Shown one piece after another: positions 17,874 to 26,025 of a DNA stretch of 57,590 bases (positions are counted from its first letter, which is position 1; each line of letters begins with the position of its first letter). The translations under genes and the position numbers were made by a program. This DNA comes from Gemmatales bacterium (GTDB lineage Bacteria > Planctomycetota > Planctomycetia > Gemmatales > HRBIN36): NCBI GenBank assembly GCA_025060195.1, contig JANXCQ010000028.1:1-57590 (forward strand), given 5' to 3'. The notes under the pieces are model-generated. The model worked only from the letters and a program-made list of their open reading frames with translations. It was not told where the DNA came from and searched no databases.

Positions 17874-19061
17874 TCACCCTGCTAGGCGAAAAAATTGTTC
17901 TCGCAGTCGCGTCAGAGCACGTCGACGTTCCGCTTCGGGAGCGAAGGCATCAAAGGGGAGGGGCTGGCCGACTATGCGTTGCAATAACTGCCAAGCCCGT
18001 TGCCGTAGCTCCGGGTCGCGGCGCTCGAGGGCTTCGAGCAGAACGGGAACGGCCACCGCGCCTGCTTCAAGAAACTCCTGCTCCACTGAGGAGCGTTGCT
18101 CCGACATGAGTCCCTCGAGCCGTTGCCGCAATCGTTCTTGCTGCAATACAGTCAACGCTGCGGGGCCTGCGGTGGGTCGGGCATGAGTTGGGGATCGCGG
18201 ATGCGGAATGGTGATCGGTTCAGGCAACGGGGAGTCCTGCGGCGCTTCCGTGGGCGACTTTGGACTGGGTTGAACTGGCTCATCCTGGCTGGACTCTTGG
18301 GGAGCGGTGGGCAGCGGTTCCTGGAAAGTTTTGCCGAGATACTTAGCGATGACCCGGGGATGGCGGATGATCTCCTGGGGGGTGCCGTGCGCTTCGACGA
18401 CACCATCGGCGATGACATAACTGCGGTCGGTAATTTTCAAGGCTTCCCGAACGTTATGGTCGGTGAGCAAGATGCCGATACCCTGGTCGCGGAGTTTACG
18501 GACGATGTTCTGAATGTCGCCGATCGTGATCGGATCAATGCCTGTGAAGGGTTCGTCGAGCAAGATAAGTAGAGGTTCGGTGATGAGGCAGCGTGCGATT
18601 TCCAGACGCCGTTTTTCCCCTCCCGAAAGTGCCCAGGCTGGGCTTTTACGGACGCGGAGCAGATCGAATTGTTGCAACATCCGCTCCGTAACTTGCCAAC
18701 GTTCCTTGCGCGTGAGTCGTCGGCCCAAGGAACGCAGTGGTGGCATGGCTTCGAGAATGGCCAACAAGTTTTGCTCCGTGGTCAGTCGGCGAAATACAGA
18801 CGACTCTTGCGATAGGTAACCCATGCCTAAACGGGCCCGCCGATACATGGGCCAATTGGTCACATCGTGTCCTGCGAATATGACGCGTCCCGATTCGGGC
18901 GCCAGCATGCCAATGGTCATGCGGAAGGTCGTGGTTTTGCCTGCCCCATTAGGGCCAAGCAGGCCGACCACTTCTCCGCGATCCACATGAAAGCTGACGC
19001 CGTTGACCACGCGGCGTTTGCCGTAGCTTTTGGTCAGATTGTGGACTTCTAGGAGCGGCAT
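17874..19061 (-). CDS. lptB: LptB-like ABC transporter ATPase with a C-terminal HEAT-like extension
   Basis: The first 245 residues are a complete ABC ATPase: Walker A GPNGAGKT (36-43), Q-loop Gln85 in GYLSQESSVF, signature LSGGEKRRLEIA (145-156), Walker B LLILLDEP (164-171) and H-loop His202 in TDHNVREAL. GYLSQESSVFRRLT and TDHNVRE are typical of LptB, which powers lipopolysaccharide export from the inner membrane with LptFG. Residues 246-395 are extra. They include a Pro/Ser/Glu-rich linker (about 250-300) and then helices that resemble one or two HEAT repeats (VPVLLEALERRDPELRQRA). Usual LptB is about 240 residues. LpxA is encoded 30 kb away, consistent with a lipid A pathway. No lptF, lptG, lptC or lptA is seen nearby. 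Confidence 0.8.
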   Translation of the reverse strand: MPLLEVHNLTKSYGKRRVVNGVSFHVDRGEVVGLLGPNGAGKTTTFRMTIGMLAPESGRVIFAGHDVTNWPMYRRARLGMGYLSQESSVFRRLTTEQNLLAILEAMPPLRSLGRRLTRKERWQVTERMLQQFDLLRVRKSPAWALSGGEKRRLEIARCLITEPLLILLDEPFTGIDPITIGDIQNIVRKLRDQGIGILLTDHNVREALKITDRSYVIADGVVEAHGTPQEIIRHPRVIAKYLGKTFQEPLPTAPQESSQDEPVQPSPKSPTEAPQDSPLPEPITIPHPRSPTHARPTAGPAALTVLQQERLRQRLEGLMSEQRSSVEQEFLEAGAVAVPVLLEALERRDPELRQRAWQLLQRIVGQPLPFDAFAPEAERRRALTRLREQFFRLAG

Positions 19062-19621
19062 GAAGAATGTGCCAGTCCTTTCCGCTGAAGATTTCGTGGC
19101 TGGATGTAACCAATGAGTTCAATTCCTGCAAGATGTTTTCGTTCGAAGAGCGGCTCCAGACTAGCCAGGGTAACGTGTTAAGACAAGATGAAATTTCCGT
19201 TATTGCGGCTTGATCCAGCTGAGCCGTAAAAACGGTGGCAGCTGCAATTACCTTCGAAGCGTGTGGTTGTAAGTCCTTGTCTTACTGGAGGATAGCGAGT
19301 TAGTATGGCTGATTCGCCAAGCATTGCCCTGCGAGTTCAGCTGCAGCCCCAGCCCGGGCGAAAAAATTCTTGCAAGTTGCATGTTGATTGCGCGAAGTAA
19401 GTTTCCAACTGATAACTACTTCGGGAGATGGGCCTTGTGGATAGACCTTTCGGGGAGATTTTTTGGCTTGGCACTGGCGTAGTGAGTTTTTTACAATCAT
19501 GCATCCCCAGCACCCAGCCGTTGGGGAGGCCAACCGCGACATGGATTCGGTCGCGGGCGTAGTGCTTGTGTTCGGTTGCGGCCAGGGAAGGTGCTTCGCA
19601 TGAAGCGCCAGGAGAATCAAG
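19062..19621. other. Upstream region of dnaA
   Basis: This 560-bp stretch separates the LptB-like gene from dnaA. It has one sequence close to a DnaA box (TGTGGATAG at 19436-19444, one mismatch to TGTGGATAA). I see no cluster of boxes and no clear AT-rich unwinding element. An origin is therefore not supported by what I can see, although dnaA promoter autoregulation through this site is possible. Confidence 0.4.
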
Positions 19622-21070
19622 GTGCCGACACTGACGGATTGGGTCGCTGCTTTTGCGCAGGAACTGAGCAAGCGCATTGGGGAAAAACGCTACCATCTCT
19701 GGTTCGCACAACAGACCCGCATCGAACTGACGGACAAGCAACTAACCATTGGAGTGCCCAACCGTTTCTTTTTGGATTGGCTCCAAGCGACATTTGCCCA
19801 AGCCATCCAAGCCGCGGCCGAGACCGTGGCGGGACATCCCCTGACCGTGCGCTTTGTCGTGGACCCCGCGCTATTTCAGGCGCAACGCCGACAGCAGAGC
19901 GCATCCAACATGGCGTGGGATGAGTCCGAAACCAGTCCCAACTTGCCGAGCTCAGCTGTCCTGGCGCGGGATGGTAAGGCCGCGGATTCCGCACGCGCAA
20001 ATCCGCGGCGTGCAGGAGCGAAACTCGATGATTTCCTGGTCGGGGAATCCAATCGGCTTGCCTACGCAGCCGTGACGCAATTGGTGCAAGGCAGTGCGCC
20101 TGAAAAAGCTTGGTTTGGCAACTCAGCTCCGCGGTTGGCAGGCGTACCGTTGACTATTTACGGTCCCCATGGCGTAGGCAAAACGCATCTGCTGGAAGGT
20201 TTGGCCGAAGCGCTCATGCGGCAGCATGAGCCAGGGAAAGTGTTGTGCCTGACCGCAGAGGATTTCACTAACCAGTTTTTACAATCACTACGGCAAAGCA
20301 AACTCGAGGAATTTCGCCGACGCTTTCGCCAAGCTGCAGCCTTACTAGTGGACGACCTGCAATTCCTAGAAGGTAAACGAGCGACCCAGGAAGAACTGTT
20401 GCACACGCTGGCCACACTATCGCGACAGGGGCGTATCTTCGTGGCCACTTGTGAATACCATCCCCGTCAGGCCCGCTGGATACCCGAACTCATTGACCGC
20501 CTTGCTGGGGGTGCGGTTTGGCCCATCGAACTGCCCGATCCGTCCTTGCGGCAACGCTTGCTGCATGCTAAGGCCCAGAAGTTAGGTTCCCCGCTGAGTG
20601 CTGAAGTTGCTGAATACCTGGCGCAGCGTGTGCAAGGCAATGTGCGGGAACTGGAAGGTGCACTTTATGCTGTTTGGCATTATGCCACGGTGCACCATCG
20701 GCCCGTGACATTGGAGCTGGCCCAAGAAGCACTCAGTCGTTGGCTTCGTCCGCAACCGAAGACCGTGAGCCTACGCGACGTGGAACGGGCCGTGAGCCGA
20801 GTATTGCACTTACGTCCAGGTACTCTCCGTGGCCGCGAGCGGGTGCGCTCTGCCAGTTACCCCCGGATGTTGGCCATGTACTTGGCCCGCAAGCACACCG
20901 GCTTGCCCTATCATGAAATTGGTCGCTTTTTCGGAGGACGAAATCACAGCACTGTCATCGCCGCGGAACGCAAAGTTTCCCGTTGGCTAACCACGCAAAC
21001 CTGCTTGCGCTTAGCCGGACAGTCCTGGAATGTCGCCGAACTGGTCGAACATATCGAGCGAGAGCTATGA
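19622..21070 (+). CDS. dnaA: Chromosomal replication initiator protein DnaA
   Basis: The 482-residue protein begins at a GTG with AGGAG 7 bases upstream. Domain I (about 1-80) is recognisable, and domain II (about 85-133) is short and low-complexity. The AAA+ domain III has Walker A GPHGVGKT (181-188), Walker B LLVDDLQF (241-248), a probable Arg finger in IDRLAGGAV (Arg293) and sensor II in GNVRELEGAL (339-348). Domain IV ends with the DnaA-box-binding signature near 428-446 (PYHEIGRFFGGRNHST), with RNHST in place of the more common RDHTT. It binds ATP and opens the origin. The usual partner dnaN is not adjacent. Confidence 0.93.
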   Translation: MPTLTDWVAAFAQELSKRIGEKRYHLWFAQQTRIELTDKQLTIGVPNRFFLDWLQATFAQAIQAAAETVAGHPLTVRFVVDPALFQAQRRQQSASNMAWDESETSPNLPSSAVLARDGKAADSARANPRRAGAKLDDFLVGESNRLAYAAVTQLVQGSAPEKAWFGNSAPRLAGVPLTIYGPHGVGKTHLLEGLAEALMRQHEPGKVLCLTAEDFTNQFLQSLRQSKLEEFRRRFRQAAALLVDDLQFLEGKRATQEELLHTLATLSRQGRIFVATCEYHPRQARWIPELIDRLAGGAVWPIELPDPSLRQRLLHAKAQKLGSPLSAEVAEYLAQRVQGNVRELEGALYAVWHYATVHHRPVTLELAQEALSRWLRPQPKTVSLRDVERAVSRVLHLRPGTLRGRERVRSASYPRMLAMYLARKHTGLPYHEIGRFFGGRNHSTVIAAERKVSRWLTTQTCLRLAGQSWNVAELVEHIEREL

Positions 21071-21161
21071 CTCGAGCACGGGCTAGTTTTTCGCCCCGTC
21101 TGTCCCGTTTGTCAACGCCACAATACTTAGGTGGCTCGAGCGAATCTCTTTATGGAAGCCC

Positions 21162-21941
21162 GTGATTCACGCGATGGCGCTTCGAACCTCCGGTGGCAGC
21201 GCGGGAGCGGAAATGTTGCGACTTCGGCTCATTGTGCTCGCACTGGCCGCGGCGTCGTTGCTGGCTTTTTACGCCCGGGCGCTCGTGGCATACCTGCGGC
21301 AAGCGGAACTGAATTCCACAGCCCAGACCGAAGACGAGCTTCGGAACCTGCAGGCGGAGCTGGAACGGGCGGAAGCTTTGCTCGCGCAGGTTCGCGCGGC
21401 CTATGACCGACTAGTCTGCGCCGAAGCACAAATTGTGGCGGCCGTTCGACGCGCGGAATGTGCACCTCGCGAAATGCCCACGCCGTCTAAACCGATAGTA
21501 GGTCGGTCCTGCGTTGCGCCATGTCTGGAACGCGACACCCGAAGTCCGGACACGAGCCTGTCTTCCAATTCGACGGTTCCTGCCCTCCCAGATGCATCGG
21601 CCATGGTGTGGGATAACGTGTCAGATAGGTTGCAAGGTCGCAGGCTGACCGAATGGCAGGGGCATTGGCAACGGATCGCTGAGCAGCGGAAACGGCTCCA
21701 TGCCGAATATACTGAACTGGCCAACCGATTGCATCAGATTCGCACCACCTGGCGCTTGGTACGTGTGATGCCAACGCACCTCATCAGCGCGAGCGCGTTC
21801 GACACCTTGCAGGAAGTTACCGAACTGCGTCGCACGGTACGCGCGATCGAATCCGATCTCGCGGCGCTCCAAGTACGTCTCCAAGGGGGCATCTCATTAT
21901 CACTCATTACTCTCCAAGAAGCCGGTTTCCGTCAGCGCTGA
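21162..21941 (+). CDS. Membrane-anchored coiled-coil protein, unknown function
   Basis: The frame gives 259 residues from a GTG at 21162. ATG codons at 21174 and 21213 are alternatives, and none has a strong ribosome site. A hydrophobic segment near residues 20-42 (LRLIVLALAAASLLAFYARAL) anchors it, followed by a coiled coil (about 58-100, rich in Glu/Leu/Ala). A Ser/Thr/Pro-rich linker with several Cys spans about 100-150. A second coiled coil spans about 165-245. It follows dnaA by 91 bp on the same strand, so cotranscription is possible. I recognise no family. Confidence 0.5.
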   Translation: MIHAMALRTSGGSAGAEMLRLRLIVLALAAASLLAFYARALVAYLRQAELNSTAQTEDELRNLQAELERAEALLAQVRAAYDRLVCAEAQIVAAVRRAECAPREMPTPSKPIVGRSCVAPCLERDTRSPDTSLSSNSTVPALPDASAMVWDNVSDRLQGRRLTEWQGHWQRIAEQRKRLHAEYTELANRLHQIRTTWRLVRVMPTHLISASAFDTLQEVTELRRTVRAIESDLAALQVRLQGGISLSLITLQEAGFRQR

Positions 21942-23210
21942 GGCAAACGCGGGCTGTCAGCGTCAGCCCATTTCCAGAATCACGTCCGGAAACTGGCCGG
22001 CTCACAGCGCGGCTAATAGCAGCAGCCTCGCGAGGCTCTATGCCGAATTCTTGTCAGGAAGAGCCTTAGGGCATCACATTCGGCATTAGGCACGCCACTG
22101 ATGGCCTTGACCGTCGCTAGGCACTTCTCAATCTACCGAGTACGCATCACTTCAGCGGCAGCTTGTTACTTTGCTGAACGAAAAGAGAAACTCGACTCGC
22201 CTATGGAAACCTCTCTCACTGAATCCACAAAATTTGCGTCGCGCTCGACCTGCGTAATCTCATCTAGCCAAGCAGTGTCGTTTATCCCAGACCGCCACCG
22301 GTGTTTCGGGATCAACTCGGCCTCGGTAATGTCATCTGGCGGAGCAGTCATGGATGTATCCCGCGCGTGCGTGGCACAGGTGGAGGAAGGTCAAGCAACG
22401 TCAAGTGAGCCGACTCCTGAATGAGCTTATGGCTATCCGACCCGCGGAATTACGCCAATTTTTTGCAAAGGCAATCCAATCGTGAAGCCGAACAATTTTG
22501 ATTTATTTGGATCGGCTGCGGCAGGAAATCGGTCCACCACGGCTCAGCTGTCCGCTTCAGTAAGTCTCAACCTAAACCGCTCGTCTCTCGCGACCTTTAA
22601 CTGCCATGGATTACATGTCCGCCGATGGGAGTTTCAGCGCAGCGTGACTGAGGTTCATGGGGCAGCTGTCTCGTCAGGCCACCTCGCGCGAAAGACACTA
22701 CGAGACCATCAAGTTCCAGCTCTCGAATCCCGCCAGCATCTGGTGTTGATAGCCGTTTTGGGTCTAGCAAACCTAACGTCTTTCCCGAACCATCCAGGGA
22801 AACTGCTTACGAGTTGGTGCAATCCGGTTAGCGTTCGCAGGCCAACATTTGGTCTGCATCATCTCGGCGTGAACTGCCTCTGGTTGAAATCTGGCTCCAC
22901 GTCTGACTTGAGCGCTCCGCTCGCGGTCAATCCGCGGTTGCCGATAAGCTAGCGGTAAGGCATGCCCCAACCTGCGAGGCCGCTTTTTTCACGTCCCTGC
23001 ATTTGACCCTGTAATCTTCTAAGAGTCTCGAGCACCAACATTTCCTTCAATTCTGTTGTAAATCCCTGAGTGGGGACGCCCGCACATGGCTATCAGTTTC
23101 GACCACTAAGTTTGTCAGTTGATTCTCCTAGTATTTTGCATGGAACAAACTACCTGGCAACAAACTTCAGGCAGGTAACATCGCGGGAACAACTTGCTGA
23201 AAGCGGCGCA
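21942..23210. other. 1.27-kb gene-poor region
   Basis: I found no gene I can support. Open frames of 107 and 156 codons exist at 22101 and 22482 but lack ribosome sites and have compositions unlike protein domains. The area holds an imperfect 72-bp tandem duplication (about 22236-22380). It is the downstream side of the minus-strand operon at 23211-25093. Confidence 0.5.
22236..22380. repeat. Imperfect 72-bp tandem duplication
   Basis: The tract CTCGACCTGCGTAAT at about 22244-22258 followed by AGCAGT at 22271 recurs 72 bp later as CTCGGCCTCGGTAAT and AGCAGT at 22343. TATCCC also follows in both units. Identity is moderate (about four in five bases in the best part). The 72-bp step is 24 codons, so a lost coding repeat on the minus strand is conceivable. 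Confidence 0.4.
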
Positions 23211-24074
23211 TCAGTTCCGTTGCTTTTTGAGATAGTGTGAACCGATCCTCCGAGCGAGGAAAAGAGTGCCGATAACGACAATGGTGATCCCGATAATGAG
23301 TGTCCAGTTGATCGAGCGGGCGATTTCCCCGGAAACTTTCCCCACGGTGTTTTCCGCGGCGACTTCCGTGAGGTCTCTCAAACCGTTGATAAATGGCTCC
23401 GGGTCGGCCAAGAACGCAGTCAGGGCGGCAGTAACGGCTAGCGCACCCTTATGGCGCCAGATGAAGTCCATAGTTCGATCGGCCCAACCAGGTTCGGTTT
23501 TTCTGGCGATGACTTCGAGCAATTCTTCGGTGCGTCCGATTTTGGCCAATGAGCCGTCCTGATGCATCATAGCCAGTCGGCGGGCTTGTTGTGAATCGGC
23601 CATGCGAGCTAAGGCCGTGGCCGCGGGACGCCCATGTTGTTCAATGATCGGCTCGACAATTTCTCCATGACGCAGCAGGGCAGCCCCCGCATCATCGCCG
23701 TATTTCAGGAAAATAGCGGTGCTTCGGGGTCGAGTGATCACCCAAATAGCTTCGTCGCCGTGTCGTGCGTGGAATTTCAACAATTTCGGGGCGTGCTCGC
23801 CTACCTCTTCGAGAGTGTGGAGCGCCTTCGGCCCGCCAGCCTGAACTAACCGTAGCGCGTCGTCACCATGTTTAGCCACCTGGCGTTCCAGCCGGCGAGC
23901 TAATGTTTCCACGGTTTCGCCCACGGCTTCCTTCGAGAACTTGCGGAGGACATATTCGGCTACTTCCCGAATAGCCCTGCTGCGAAGGTCTGCCTCCGCG
24001 TCGTTGGTCAACACCAGCCAAACGGTTGCCAGGAGGGTCACGGCACCCAGAGACCGAAAGCGAGCACGTTTCAT
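23211..24074 (-). CDS. Exported membrane protein with HGD-type repeats, unknown function
   Basis: This 287-residue protein has a signal peptide (1-28, ending NDAEAD) and a helical middle. The middle has several short repeats built around His-Gly-Asp (HGDDALRLV near 74, HGDEAIWVI near 109, YGDDAGAALLRHGEI near 129). There is one hydrophobic segment near 215-228, a C-terminal transmembrane helix near 252-276 (WTLIIGITIVVIGTLFLARRI) and a basic tail. Its ATG overlaps the stop of the upstream gene by 4 bases (ATGA), indicating translational coupling. Both proteins are membrane-bound, so I infer a two-component envelope complex. No known family is recognised. Confidence 0.6.
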   Translation of the reverse strand: MKRARFRSLGAVTLLATVWLVLTNDAEADLRSRAIREVAEYVLRKFSKEAVGETVETLARRLERQVAKHGDDALRLVQAGGPKALHTLEEVGEHAPKLLKFHARHGDEAIWVITRPRSTAIFLKYGDDAGAALLRHGEIVEPIIEQHGRPAATALARMADSQQARRLAMMHQDGSLAKIGRTEELLEVIARKTEPGWADRTMDFIWRHKGALAVTAALTAFLADPEPFINGLRDLTEVAAENTVGKVSGEIARSINWTLIIGITIVVIGTLFLARRIGSHYLKKQRN

Positions 24075-25093
24075 GGCGACCGCTCCTTGGCGATTTGATC
24101 GAGGGCACTGAAAAGAGCCAGTTCGCGGACTTTGCCCCGTTCCTGGGAAAGCTTCGTAAGCACGGACTGTAAGCCAGGAGATTCTGACGTGCCTTCTATG
24201 ATTAGCCTCTCAAGTTGAGCCAACTCCTGTTCGAGTTTCTTTGCCATCTTTCTCGTGGAATCGCTCCATTTCTCCCAGAGATAATCCAAGATGAACGACA
24301 AGGCTAAGCCTACGCCGAAGGTAATGGTACCACTCGCAACACCCGTACCCATGATGCCGGCACGGATCGCTAGTTGCCGCAAGGCAAAAACGAGAATTTC
24401 CGACGCGACGGTCAAGGCTACCTCGCGAATCACATCCTCGCGCAAACTGGTCCAAACGTGCTCCTTAGCCATCGCCAACATCTTTTCCTCGACATAGCGA
24501 CGTAGCTGTTCGGGCGTGAGCACACTGAAGGGAGCGCCCGGTAGGTGAAGATTCAAATCGGCATGGAGGTTGACCAGCATCTTGTTTTCCGCGTTCGCCA
24601 CATCCTGCAAGTACCCGGTAATCGTGTGGCCAACGCGCTTTTCCAGTTCCTCGGGCGAGAAGATGTGTCGGTAAAAGGCTTCCTTGATGTGCCCATCGCC
24701 GTAGATGATGAGTTTGATCTTACTACTAAGGCTCAGCGCTTCCTCAGCAAAGGCGTAACAATTGGCACGACGCTGCGCCAAGAAAGCACGTAATTCGGCC
24801 AGCCGGGTTTCGAGCGCGGTGTCGCATTCAGCTTGACATGTCGCCAGGTGTTTGCGAACGAGTCGTTCAGGCACTCGATGCTGACTCCAGAACCCGAAAG
24901 GATTTAGCCCATGCCCTTGGAACACGATCTCATAAACGAACCAAATCGCGACGGCCAGCACGGCCACCACCATTGTCAATCCCAGCCAGGTGCGGAAACG
25001 CCCAGCCGAGGAATTCTGATTCGTTGGCTTTGGCTCAGGCACGAAATCGTTCCACCGTGGGTCAGCCTTCCGCCTCATAAGGTTTTCGCGCAT
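24071..25093 (-). CDS. Membrane protein, partner of the 23211-24074 gene
   Basis: The 340-residue protein starts at an ATG preceded by GAGGGGAG. It has a charged N-terminal tail, a transmembrane helix near 34-58 (WLGLTMVVAVLAVAIWFVYEIVF) and a mainly helical region. That region includes a coiled coil near 80-110 with two Cys (HLATCQAECD). A second hydrophobic hairpin lies near 238-272 (ASGTITFGVGLALSFILDYLW), followed by a C-terminal coiled coil. The 3' end overlaps the next gene by 4 bases. Function is unknown. The layout suggests a sensor or scaffold in the inner membrane. Confidence 0.6.
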   Translation of the reverse strand: MRENLMRRKADPRWNDFVPEPKPTNQNSSAGRFRTWLGLTMVVAVLAVAIWFVYEIVFQGHGLNPFGFWSQHRVPERLVRKHLATCQAECDTALETRLAELRAFLAQRRANCYAFAEEALSLSSKIKLIIYGDGHIKEAFYRHIFSPEELEKRVGHTITGYLQDVANAENKMLVNLHADLNLHLPGAPFSVLTPEQLRRYVEEKMLAMAKEHVWTSLREDVIREVALTVASEILVFALRQLAIRAGIMGTGVASGTITFGVGLALSFILDYLWEKWSDSTRKMAKKLEQELAQLERLIIEGTSESPGLQSVLTKLSQERGKVRELALFSALDQIAKERSP

Positions 25094-25402
25094 GGTGCTA
25101 CTCCCCTCGAGCCTAAGCGCTTGGAGTCCCCTAACTAACGTTGATACCGGACTGATACTAACTCTTATAGGTATTGACGGCCCAATCCGCCAGAAATCGG
25201 GTTATGAAAGTTGTAGAGAAATGGTCCTAAACCCGCGTCGGGGCGGTGTAGTTCAACGGGCGGATGCGAGTGCGTGAGTGTTTCTTCCGAGAGGTGTGAT
25301 GCTTGGCACAGCTTGGAATCAGGCCTCGTTGGAAATAGAATGTTATGCCTACCCAAAAGCTCCATTCGCCTGCCACCCCGCCTGAACCCGTAGGGATTAT
25401 GG
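25094..25402. other. Divergent upstream region of the membrane operon and the lipoprotein-CcsBA operon
   Basis: 309 bp between divergent genes. It should hold the promoters of both operons. I see no binding-site repeats that stand out. Confidence 0.4.
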
Positions 25403-25990
25403 ATGCACGGATTCTACTGCACTGATGTCCGTACATGGGGCATAACACGGTTGTTAGCGTTGGGCTTGTTCCTGATAGGTCTGCTAGGTTGCCAGGACGA
25501 GCCGCAGATTCGGCATTACACCGCGCCACGTGTTTCGCCTGGGGAAAATCGCACGCAGGGGCAGGAACAGATGTTGCTCGGCGCGATGACATGGGTAAAC
25601 GGCGTGGGCTGGTTTTTCCGCACCGTCGGACCACGCGACCAGCTGGCACCGCAACGGGAGGCTTTTCAGTCATTCTTACGCTCGTTAGAACTGACCGAAG
25701 AGCAAGTCCGCTGGCAACTGCCTCAGGATTGGCACGCGGAGGCACGAACGGTCCCAACCCGATATGCGACCTTACGGCTCGGCAAAGACGCTAACGCGCC
25801 CGAACTGGTCGTGGTGCGTTTTCCCGCGGGGCAAGGAGGCGACGTGGCAGGCAACGTCAATCGTTGGCGCGAATTAGTCGGTTTACCGAAGGTGTCAGCG
25901 GAAGAGGCGGAAAAACTCGTGAGCCGACTAAAGACCCCCCAGCACGAGTTTCTTGTCGTAGAACTCACCGGACCAGGCAAACCCCGATAG
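25403..25990 (+). CDS. Small lipoprotein upstream of CcsBA
   Basis: The 195-residue product has a lipoprotein signal with lipobox LLGC, acylated Cys30. The mature part contains LLGAMTWVNGVGWFFRTVGP near 58-77. It then has an alpha/beta region ending in ELVVVRFPAGQGGDVAGN, NRWRELVGLP and a C-terminal strand. Its stop lies 35 bp before the CcsBA start, so the two are very likely one operon. That suggests a role in cytochrome c maturation at the outer face of the membrane, but no motif for heme or thiol binding is visible (no CxxC or CxxCH in the mature part). Confidence 0.65.
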   Translation: MHGFYCTDVRTWGITRLLALGLFLIGLLGCQDEPQIRHYTAPRVSPGENRTQGQEQMLLGAMTWVNGVGWFFRTVGPRDQLAPQREAFQSFLRSLELTEEQVRWQLPQDWHAEARTVPTRYATLRLGKDANAPELVVVRFPAGQGGDVAGNVNRWRELVGLPKVSAEEAEKLVSRLKTPQHEFLVVELTGPGKPR

Positions 25991-26025
25991 GATTACTGGG
26001 GAGCCTTACCGAAGGAGCAACTAAG

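Noticed and set aside
19062..19621. Replication origin upstream of dnaA
   Set aside because: Only one near-match to a DnaA box and no AT-rich element were seen.
22101..22952. Open frames of 107 and 156 codons at 22101 and 22482
   Set aside because: No ribosome site, no recognisable domain, unusual composition and no supporting neighbour. I treat the area as non-coding.
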